Source: Zelonia costaricensis
Lineage: Eukaryota > Euglenozoa > Kinetoplastea > Trypanosomatida > Trypanosomatidae
Length of the DNA: 46,200 nucleotides
NCBI GenBank assembly: GCA_030849075.1
Contig: JASAOO010003355.1
Coordinates: forward strand, 1 to 46,200
Direction of reading: 5' to 3'
Shown here in pieces: positions 1 through 8,327 of the stretch (the stretch's first letter is position 1; each line of letters begins with the position of its first letter). The notes beneath the pieces were generated by a model that saw only the letters and a list, made by a program, of their open reading frames with translations, searched no databases and had not been told where the DNA came from. The position numbers were made by a program, and so were the translations under genes.

Positions 1-2420
1 GACACGGCAACGATGAACCACGCAAAAGGCGGAAGAGGAGGACGGAGGAGGGAGAAAAGATGGCAGAAGCGAAAGAGAGGCACGAACACACACACAAACG
101 CAAACGCAAACACGCCCGGGGACGGGTGGAGGAGCTGGGGAGGGGGGGATACTGTATAGACGATGTGTGAGGCGTCCCAGGAAAGCACGCAGAGAGGAGG
201 GGGAAAGGGAAAGGAAGGCAGGGAGGCGGCGTACGCAAGGGAGAAGATAGTTTAACGTGGTGCTGACGTGAAGAGGCGAAGAGAACGGGGGTGGGAAGGG
301 TGCGGTGCGGTGAGCAGAGCGCAAAACGTGGGGTGTGGCGTATTGGGGTGGCGTGGGGGTGGGGGAGGGCTGCGAGCGAAGACAGAAGCAAGGCTGACGC
401 GCCGCGAAAAGGAATGAGCAAGGAGTGTGAGGAAAGGGTGCGATCTGAGGAGGGGGGAGGGGAGGGGCAACAGGCAAGTGAGGTGGAGGCACGAGGCGAG
501 GCACTGAAAGTGGGTACACGCACGGCGTGTGTGGGGAGAGAGAGAGAGAGGGGGGCAAGCGAAATAGAGCTTCGGCAGTGAGGCGACAGCCACGACGAAA
601 TGGAGAGAGGCGGGGAGCGTCACTTGCTGCACAAGATGTGGCGCGCGTGTGTCGATTTGATGCAGAGCTGGAAAAGAAAAAAAGAAAGAGGGGCAGTGCT
701 GTGCCTTCGTCTTGTGTGTGTATATGAGGAGTCAACTGTGCGTGTGTGCAGAGATGGAAAAAAGGGGGGTGCTTAGACGCGTGCCTGTGGGGGTGTGTCT
801 AACGTGAAAAGGCATGCAACGTTGGTGCTTCCTTTTTTCTTTCCTATTCGCGCGTAGCGGCTTGCGTGGCGCTGCAACCTCCTTTGGCGGTGTGGGGTAG
901 AGTGAGCTTCCTCGCGTTTTAGCAAGACAAGAGCGGATGCGACCGGGCGTGCTTGGCGGACCACTTTGCGTCAACGCGTTTCCTCGTGTCTCTCCCTCAC
1001 GTGCACCTTCTACAGCGGCAGCCGAGCGGAGAGGGGGGCGGTGGAGGCTGGGAGTCAAGGTGTGGGCTCTACAGGCCGACAGCGCTGAGTTACGCAAAGA
1101 GGAGCGAGGTCGAAGTCAGAGAGACCCGAACGCCGGTCAACCGGAAAAAAAAAACGGGAAAGCGAAGGGGGACCGCCTCTGGGGTGCAGAGGAAAAAAAA
1201 GAACAAAAGAGGAAGAGAAGCAGGAGGGTAGCACGCGGGCACCGGGACGGTGAACACACGCACACACACACACACACACTCAGCACACAGACACTGACAG
1301 ACGCGCCAACGAGGGCTGCGGAGGAGGAGGGAGAGGAGAAAGAGAGAAAGGAAAAAAAAAGAAGTGGAAGTGAGCAAAGTGATGAGAAAGGCAGCGTCCG
1401 ATGCCGCGACGAAACGGAAGAGTGGATAGGAGGAAGCGAACCCTCGTAGGGACTCAACCGATCAAGCCCAGGTCACGCAGGGACACACACACAAACGCAC
1501 ACGCACACACTTGCGCTCGACTTGACGAAGGACGAGACGGGGGCTCACCTAAACACGAGGCGGGAGCGGAGGAGAGAGCTAGCGGTGCGAGTGCTTGACG
1601 AGAAGACTCGAAAGCAAGGACAGAAGCTGTAGACCGAGTTATGGAGTGCTTCGAAAGGGGTATGGCGTGATGAGGTGGGAAGGGATGTAACTCCTTGCGT
1701 CGTAGGGTCGGTGGCGTGTATAGCGAAGGTCGGAGAAGGCTTGGAGGGGACGGACTGCTGTCAGAGGAAGCGGGGATGGGGACGGGACGAGTGAGAGCAG
1801 GAGGCGTGCCAAACATGAGAAAGTGAGAGAGAACGCGAGAGGGAACACGATGCGGGAGGGAGGAGGTTGGACGAGAAGTGGGAGAGTGCAGGAGCGGGTG
1901 GGCGAGAATGGCGGCAGACGTGAATCCTGTGAGACTGCACCATAAGTCGTGCACGCGTTGCCTTGCACGGGACAGCACGCCACGAGGAGGGGGGAGCAGT
2001 AAAGGAGGGTGCGCTCCTCTGAGCGCGAGGCCGTGGCTGCCAACGTGTTCGATTCCAGGGCGATCGTGACCCTCTCTTCTCGTCCGGTCGCACCACTTGT
2101 GGAGCCGGACGCGGAGGGGTTGCACCACGACCACTCGGCGTCGTCCACGCAAACTCCAGTCTTGAGAGAACGAAAACAGCAAAGATTCGTCGTTTGTTGT
2201 CGCGACCGGTTGTCGATGCGCTTTCCTTTTTTGGAGTTGTGTGTGTGACGACACCCGATAGACGGCAGGCCACCGCCACCGTCACCCTCAGCGGTGGGCG
2301 ACAGTGCCCCATTGGGGGAACGGGAGCGAGACGAGTACGGGGAGCTCGCTGAAGCAGCGGCTGACCCTCACCCGCGCCGGGGGCAACGCACAGACGCACG
2401 GACCCACCGACACACACGGC
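1..2420. other. Spacer / probable 3' untranslated region downstream of the TraB-like gene
   Basis: No gene is supported here. The first ~1.5 kb is purine-rich on the plus strand (pyrimidine-rich in the minus-strand sense), with a CA microsatellite near 1257-1283 and several A and G runs. The stretch at about 1880-2290 has higher sequence complexity, but its longest minus frame lacks an ATG in the complex part and has no recognisable motif. The segment adjoining 2421 should be the 3' untranslated region of the TraB-like gene, with the intergenic sequence beyond it. Confidence 0.6.
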
Positions 2421-3455
2421 CTACTGCTCGCGTGGCCCGCTGTGGTACTCCACGGAAAGGTGCGAGTACACGGAGTACCACAAGGCGAGGAGCCCCATGG
2501 CGTAGGCGTACCACACGCGGCGCTCACGCTTTCGCTGCCACCGCTCCAGGTTGCCGTACTCGCCCTCGCTGATGGAGCCGTCGACCGGGTTCAGCGCAAG
2601 CAGCGAGCACATGCCCACGTTCTCAAAGCCGTTGTCCAGGAGCATGTCATGGAACACCGGCATGTGCGCCGCCCCCCACGGAATGGCAAAGGACTTGTAG
2701 TGGTTCTCGCGCAGTGGCAGAATCATGTCGAGGCAGTGCTGCTCCCGCGCCAGGCTGCCCACGACGGGGGCGTTGAAGCGCACCGAGCACCACCACGGCA
2801 GCCGCTCGTAGTCATACTTGTCCGCCGCGTGAACGACCGTGTGGTACGGCGAGTCCAGCACGCCCCACGAGAAGGGCTGGAAGAAGCTCTCCACCTCGCG
2901 CGGCTCCCAGCCTTCGTCGTCCTCGTGCTCCACCGGCCGCGTGCGCGAGACCCGCGCGCGCGGCGGAACGATGGTGGAGTATGGGGCGCCGGTGAGCGGC
3001 ATGCGGCCCTCCATTAACACGGACTCATGCTGGCAGCATAGATCGTCCACCTGCTTGAAGAACTCTGGGTGAGCGAAGTGGCGCAGCGGGATGAGGGTGA
3101 CGGTGATGTCCGCTGCGGCGTGCCGGTACATGTGCGCAATCGACACGGCAACTCCCTGGCGGCACAGAAAGAAATCCTCAATGCGCTTGCTGCGCCACGG
3201 CGCGGTGTACCGCAGCCGCGTGGCGTACACGAAAGATCTGGACGATGGCGCGTCGCTCGGGGAGGCCGAGGTGGAGGCGGACGGGGGCACGGCGCCGCAC
3301 TCAGCCGAGGCCGTGGAGGCGCCGCGCACGGATGCGGTGTGTGGGTCTCTGTGTGGGCCTCCGCTGCCGCGGCATGTCACTGCCGTACAGCGTGCGAAGC
3401 CGCGCACTGCCGTGCTCGTCAGTGACGAGCCCAGCCGCCGGTGATGCAACCTCAT
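2421..3455 (-). CDS. TraB/TIKI-superfamily-like protein with C-terminal transmembrane segment
   Basis: This gene encodes 344 aa. The ATG at 3455 is chosen because the open frame continues upstream only to a GTG codon, so this is the first ATG. The N-terminus (MRLHHRRLGSSLTS...) is Arg/Ser/Thr-rich without acids, compatible with a mitochondrial presequence, and is followed by a low-complexity linker. Superfamily-like signatures are His126/His129 (in LRHFAHPEFF), Glu149 (VLMEGR) and a GxxH motif at 261-264 (IPWGAAHMPVF), spaced like the two His motifs and the acidic residue of the TraB/PrgY/GumN/TIKI fold. Residues ~314-335 (WYAYAMGLLALWYSVYSHL) look like a membrane anchor after a basic stretch (RWQRKRERR). 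Some family members are metal-dependent proteases and others (TRABD-like) sit at mitochondria; which applies here is unknown. The first motif is not a clean GxxH, so the assignment is moderate. The gene itself is secure. Confidence 0.6.
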   Translation of the reverse strand: MRLHHRRLGSSLTSTAVRGFARCTAVTCRGSGGPHRDPHTASVRGASTASAECGAVPPSASTSASPSDAPSSRSFVYATRLRYTAPWRSKRIEDFFLCRQGVAVSIAHMYRHAAADITVTLIPLRHFAHPEFFKQVDDLCCQHESVLMEGRMPLTGAPYSTIVPPRARVSRTRPVEHEDDEGWEPREVESFFQPFSWGVLDSPYHTVVHAADKYDYERLPWWCSVRFNAPVVGSLAREQHCLDMILPLRENHYKSFAIPWGAAHMPVFHDMLLDNGFENVGMCSLLALNPVDGSISEGEYGNLERWQRKRERRVWYAYAMGLLALWYSVYSHLSVEYHSGPREQ

Positions 3456-4684
3456 TCTTTTGTTTTCTTTGTGGACGATGGTGTTGCTGCCAAAACGGCG
3501 CACAAGGCGATTGCTGCGCTGAGCGGCGACGCGGGAACGAACGCTGGTGTTGGTGTTGTCTTAGCTTTTCGGTGTGTGTTTCTTTTTTTTGGGGGGGACT
3601 TTTTTCCGCATCCCATGCGGTGGTGTAGCGCGACGCCCAAGTGCAACGCAGGGGTCGAAAAGGCAGAGGAACGGTTCGCGCGCGTTGTCGCGGAGGAAGC
3701 ACTGATGCAACGCAGCAAGAGAAGCGAAGAATATTGGTTCACCTCTGCGTACGAACGACGGGGCATCAGCGCCGAGGTCCACGTCGTTGCACATTCGAAG
3801 ACACGCAGACACGCACGCGCGCACTGCTTCGTACCGTGTGCGCCTACGCCTTTGCGTGTATGTGCGCGTACGTCAATAGTGACATATCTGAAGGCTGTGC
3901 ACATCCACACCCACAGACACACACACACACGCACAGCGCGAAACCACCGCAACGCCGTCGCTTCGTGTAGCCTGCCTGCGGCACCGCACTGACGTCATTG
4001 ATTGGGGGAGGGGGTGCATGTGTTTTGATGTCTTCGTTGTCTTGGTACACGTGTTGTTCTTGCACCCTGCAGAAGGTGGTTAGGGACGCAGGAAGACGGC
4101 AAGTCGGTTGAAGCGAGCGGGCTGCGGCGTTGTGGGGGGGGGGGGGAAGGGGGGTGGCGGGAAAAGGGGCGAATGGGCTCATCGCACCCTGGCGATACCC
4201 GGGCACCCATCACTCCTCCGCGCTCCGGCCTTCCGGGCCACCGCAGCCGGCCACACAGCGCTGCATCTATAAGCGAGAGACAGAGGAAACAGGATTGATC
4301 GCCCCCCTCCCCGGGCCCCACGAGTGTGCTCGGCAGTTGGTGCCGCTTGAGCTCGGCGGGTGCGCCTTCACATGAGTCGGCGCTGCCACAAAAACCAGGA
4401 GATAACGTACATCAAATGCTGACATCACACAAGACAAGAAAAAGGGGCGGCATCAGGAGCGCGCCTCTACACGCGACCGCGCGTGCGAGACGGCGCTTGG
4501 CCGAGCTGCGCGCGAGCTCTGCAGACATCTACACGAGCACACTCACCTTCACGCCCTGCCGGGATGAGGAGAGGCGCGCCGCGCACACTCGTCACGCCGA
4601 TAAACGGAGGTGGGAAGAGTGCGCGGGGCGCGGGACGCGGCTTAGGGCACCGAACGACGCGCCTCCCCCCCCCGACGCCCGCTC
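3456..4684. other. Spacer between the WDR60-like and TraB-like genes
   Basis: No gene is supported. The segment includes a CA microsatellite (about 3905-3935), a poly-G run near 4134-4145, and a moderately complex stretch at 4170-4680 that should be mostly 3' untranslated region of the WDR60-like gene. The trans-splice acceptor of the TraB-like gene must lie in the lower part, but I cannot pick a clear pyrimidine tract plus AG. Confidence 0.6.
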
Positions 4685-7615
4685 TCAGATCCACTTCTCG
4701 TCCCGCTCCGAGTTGGCCATGCGGAGCCGCTCCACGTCTACGGGGTGCACCTGCACCATGCCCTTTTCGAAGCCCACGACAAGAAAGCGCTGATCGGCCT
4801 TCTCGTCCTTGGAGGAGAGGTCCATGCACGTGCACACACCCGTGTCCGGTTGCGTGAGGGCGTGCGAGAAGCGCGGCTCCTGCCGGCGGTGGTAGGCGAA
4901 GTCGATCATGTGCACCTCGCCGCCCTCATCCAGCGCCCACACCACCCACGGCGTCGTGCCGCTGCAGCGCAGGGTCGTGATGGGCTGGTAGCCCACCTCC
5001 ACCGTCACCTGCGGCGTCGCCTCGTGCTGCAGGTACAGCCGCACCGTGCCATCCTCGTAGCCGACGACGAACCAGCGCGTGTCGAGCGCGTTGTACTGCA
5101 CGCAGCACGGCACGGCCACAGCCTTCACGCTGTTGCGGTCCTCGCGCGCGGCGATGGCGTACGGCAAGCGGCTGCCGCTGTTCGACGGGCCGTAGAGCGA
5201 CGGCGCCGCGATGCCACCGAAGCGACTGCGACGCACGACGCCGTGCGGAGCGGTGATGACGTACTGCGAGCCGTCCGATGGCGAGAAGTCGAAGCCGCCC
5301 GTGACACCCGCGCTGTAGCCCAGCGCCGCGTCGCCGTCCTCGAGGCCGCCACCGTTTCCGCTCACCGCCGCCCCAGCCGCACCGGCCGCACCTCCGGCAC
5401 CGCCGTTGCCGGCCCCCGCTACGTTCCCCGCGCCGGTGACGGCGGACCCCTTGGCGAGGTGCAGGCTCACACCGCTGCCCGGGTGCAGCCCGTAGTCGCT
5501 GTCGTGCAGGCTGTGGCCCGTCGCGGCGGACACCGCGGCAGCCACCGCCGCCGTCGCACCGCCCGCCTCCACCACGTCGCGCTTCTCCGTCAGCGCCCAG
5601 TAGCACATCGCCCCCGTCTCGTCCATGGACACGAGCTGCTCGTACTGCACCTCCTTCCGCGCGGCGGCCGGCACGACGCTGTTGTAGCCCGCCACGCGCA
5701 CCTGCCGCACCGCCGCACTGTGCCCGCCCACCTGCCACCCCGTGTTGTACGACGGCAGGTGGAACACGACGCGCTCGTAGCGGCCGGCGGCGAGGTGCAG
5801 CCGGTCAGGCTCCCGCAGACTCCAAACGCAGACGTTGCCGTCCGCCGTGCCGCCGTAAATGAGGTGGGGCCGCGTCGGGCTCACGCACACGCACGTCACC
5901 GGGGCGCACGAGACGAGCACCCGCTCCGGCGTCGCCGCGTCGTGCACGTTCCACAGTAGCAGCACGGAGAGGAACGTGTCAAGCGTCGGCGAGGGGCCCG
6001 TCTCGTCAATCGCGCCGTGCAGCGCGATGAGCTGGCGGGCATTGGAGGGGTTCAACACCACCTGTACGACCGGCCGGTTGCGCGTGCCACGCCAGCAGAA
6101 CGTGGTGTACGAGGACGAGAAGGGGGTGGACGCCTTCGGCTTGGAGCTGTCCACCGAGGCCGCGGCGGCGGCGGCGGCGGCCCCCGAGGCGGTGGAGTTG
6201 TTCTCGTCCAGCACGGCGCTCATCACGGGGAGGGCGTTGGTCAAGAAGCGCTCCAGCATGGCCGCGTCCACGGCGCGGGCCTTCTTCCTCCCGCCGGACC
6301 CCGCCGCCTTGCCGCCGTCAGCCTCCCCGCCCTCCTCGCCGTCCGCGCCGTCCGCCTCGTCCCCGGCTGCGGCGCCACCGGCAGCAGCCCCGGCGTCCTT
6401 GCCGTTGCGCAGCATCGCGTTGCGCCGCAGCTGGAAGAACTGCCGTTCCGCCTCCTCCTCCGGGCACAGCCCAAGGTCCTCTGGCGCCTGTGCGCCACGC
6501 GCTCGCAGCTTGCCGCGCTCCGCCTGCGTCCCGATGTCCAGCCGCTCCTCCTCGGGAGGCGCCTGCACGCCCACTTGCTCGCGCCCGCTCTGCCCAAAGT
6601 CGCGGATGTACAAGTCGTACGCGCTCTGCGGTGCCAGGTCGAGCACCACGCCCCCGCTGCTGTCGAAGTCTACGAGACGCCGCAAGGCCGTGGCGCGGGC
6701 GAGGTCCTTCTGGAACTGCGCCCGGTACGCCTGCCGCTGCAGCTCGCTCGGGTCGAAGGCCGTGACGGGGCTCGGGCCGACGCTGGCCTGCGGCGAGGCG
6801 CCATCGCCGCCGCCGCCGCTGCCGTCGCCCTCCGCTGCGGAGCTGCGCTGACGTCGACGGGCCTCGCGCTCGGTGCGCTTGCGCTCCGCCCGCTCCTCGA
6901 CCGACTCGAGCCGCCGCCGCTCCTTCTCCTCCGCCTCGCGCTTCAGCTCGGCGGCGGCAAAGTTGTGGCTGTTCGTGAGGCTCTGCGCCACGACGGCGCT
7001 GTTCTCCGCCGCGATGGCCTGCAGGAGAGCGGCGTTGGCGTCGGGCAGCGGAGGCGAGGCCCCGCGCATGGGGTTGGGCTTCTCGCCGGCAACGCTGCCT
7101 CCCCGACCGACCGCCTTGGCAGACGGATCGTTGTCGCTACGGCGCCGCTCCCGCTCCTTCCCCGCCCGCCGCTCCTCCTTCGACGGCTTCGGGCGTGTCG
7201 CGCCCTCCTCGGCCGTCACGTGCGTGACCGGCACGGCAATGACGGGGGCACCGGGGGCTGCCGGAGTGGCGCCGCCGGCACCGGCCGCGGCGGCCTCCTG
7301 CTGCCGTTGCGCCTCCCGCTGCGCCCGCTTCTTCTCCTTGCGGATGCGCCGCTCCTCCTCCGTCTCCTTGTGCGAGCCAGGGGCCGCGGCGTCACTGCCC
7401 GCCGGCGTTGCCGCCGGTGCGGGCTTTGCGGTCCCTGTGGTGGCGGTGCCGGACGCGGTCTTGGCGGGGGGCGGCGGGGCGGGCGCACTCCCGGTGGGTG
7501 CCGTCGCCGCCGGTGATGCCCCTCCCTCCGCTGCAGCAGCGGCGGCTGCCTTGCGGGCCGCGTCGCGCTTCTTCTTCTCCTTGCGCAGGCGGCGCTCCTC
7601 CTCTGACTCGGCCAT
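4685..7615 (-). CDS. WDR60: WDR60-like dynein-2 (intraflagellar transport) intermediate chain
   Basis: This gene encodes 976 aa from the ATG at 7615. The open frame runs 118 codons further upstream, but that part reads as His/Thr/Ser from CA repeats. The N-terminal ~260 residues are charged, with three related basic blocks (EEERRLRKEKK at ~5-15, EEERRIRKEKKR at ~87-98, KEERRAGKERERRR at ~146-159) separated by Ala/Pro/Gly linkers. Residues ~332-366 (AYDLYIRDFGQSGREQV... then RLDIGTQAE) match the light-chain-binding region typical of WDR60: YxxYIRxFG, a Q/V motif, then an acidic IxTQ-type motif. From ~480 to the C-terminus the pattern is WD40 beta-propeller (for example PHLIYGGTADGNVCVWSL, RWFVVGYEDGTVRLYL, RFLVVGFEKGMVQVHPV), with a Gly/Ala insert at ~790-830. 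WDR60 pairs with WDR34 in the retrograde IFT dynein, so a role at the flagellar base is expected. The start is likely; the number of blades was not resolved. Confidence 0.82.
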   Translation of the reverse strand: MAESEEERRLRKEKKKRDAARKAAAAAAAEGGASPAATAPTGSAPAPPPPAKTASGTATTGTAKPAPAATPAGSDAAAPGSHKETEEERRIRKEKKRAQREAQRQQEAAAAGAGGATPAAPGAPVIAVPVTHVTAEEGATRPKPSKEERRAGKERERRRSDNDPSAKAVGRGGSVAGEKPNPMRGASPPLPDANAALLQAIAAENSAVVAQSLTNSHNFAAAELKREAEEKERRRLESVEERAERKRTEREARRRQRSSAAEGDGSGGGGDGASPQASVGPSPVTAFDPSELQRQAYRAQFQKDLARATALRRLVDFDSSGGVVLDLAPQSAYDLYIRDFGQSGREQVGVQAPPEEERLDIGTQAERGKLRARGAQAPEDLGLCPEEEAERQFFQLRRNAMLRNGKDAGAAAGGAAAGDEADGADGEEGGEADGGKAAGSGGRKKARAVDAAMLERFLTNALPVMSAVLDENNSTASGAAAAAAAASVDSSKPKASTPFSSSYTTFCWRGTRNRPVVQVVLNPSNARQLIALHGAIDETGPSPTLDTFLSVLLLWNVHDAATPERVLVSCAPVTCVCVSPTRPHLIYGGTADGNVCVWSLREPDRLHLAAGRYERVVFHLPSYNTGWQVGGHSAAVRQVRVAGYNSVVPAAARKEVQYEQLVSMDETGAMCYWALTEKRDVVEAGGATAAVAAAVSAATGHSLHDSDYGLHPGSGVSLHLAKGSAVTGAGNVAGAGNGGAGGAAGAAGAAVSGNGGGLEDGDAALGYSAGVTGGFDFSPSDGSQYVITAPHGVVRRSRFGGIAAPSLYGPSNSGSRLPYAIAAREDRNSVKAVAVPCCVQYNALDTRWFVVGYEDGTVRLYLQHEATPQVTVEVGYQPITTLRCSGTTPWVVWALDEGGEVHMIDFAYHRRQEPRFSHALTQPDTGVCTCMDLSSKDEKADQRFLVVGFEKGMVQVHPVDVERLRMANSERDEKWI

Positions 7616-8327
7616 GATGTGCCGGGCGGTGTGGAGTCGAGGCGAGGTGGTATCGACGGTGAGGGTGGTGATGCCTGCGCTGTGTACAGGCAACGCCAAG
7701 GTCGAATGGGGAGTCAGCACACAGGGCGATGCGCTGTCACCGCGCTGATGTGAATGGGGCAAGCGCGCTTCTGTGCGTGTGCCAGTGGAGCGGAACGGTG
7801 GAACAGGGACGCGAGAGCACGAGTAATGAATGCAGCCAGCGGGTCCACTATCGGAAACTGTGGTGTACGTGAGCGTGTGTGATTGTGTGTGTGTGTGTGT
7901 GTATGCGTGTATGTGCGAGTGACAGCGGGGAAGCGTGGCGGAAGAGTCGAGCAGTTGTAGCAGCAACAACGAGCTGAAGTGTCTAATTCATCGCTGAAGA
8001 TCAGATGCAGGCGGCGGCGGGGATTGGGAGGGGCGGGGTGTTGCTGTCACACTTCGAATGCCTCATACCACACTGCAGATGCCGATCTCGTAACACTTCA
8101 CCTCCTTCACAGTGGCTTGACTGCTGCTTCGTCCCTGAATTCGCTTCTTCGTCGTCTTCTCGGCGTCCACAGCACGCTGCTGCGACCCACGCACGGCCCA
8201 ACCCACCAACCGCCACAACGAATGGAACGCGTTAGGCCCACGCACGCACGCACGCGTCCTCTCCGCTCCTCACCCAGAGAGGCACAAAGCCCGTCGCCAC
8301 GGCAGCAGCCCAGTGCAGCACCCATCG
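7616..8327. other. Spacer between the HEN1-like and WDR60-like genes
   Basis: No gene is seen. A GT-rich microsatellite (about 7872-7912, CA-rich in the transcript sense) lies ~260 nt upstream of the WDR60-like ATG. A more complex stretch at 7990-8327 probably holds the 3' untranslated region of the HEN1-like gene. Confidence 0.6.

Noticed and set aside
2044..2060. GTTCGATTCC, resembling a tRNA B box
   Set aside because: The flanking bases do not form a T-arm stem, and no A box or cloverleaf can be built around it.
1900..2254. Possible small minus-strand gene in the complex patch near the left end
   Set aside because: The frame with the most protein-like composition begins at a GTG and degenerates into Pro/Ser/Leu repeats. 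The alternative frame has no motif.
3456..3503. N-terminal extension of the TraB-like protein
   Set aside because: The frame stays open, but its first codon is GTG. The first ATG is at 3455, the expected start in a eukaryote.
4745..5959. Plus-strand open frame of 404 codons
   Set aside because: Antisense to the WD40 part of the WDR60-like gene, with His/Arg/Val-rich composition and no motif.
7616..7969. 118-codon N-terminal extension of the WDR60-like protein
   Set aside because: It reads through a CA microsatellite (His/Thr runs) and has no conservation-like features. The ATG at 7615 starts a typical charged N-terminus.
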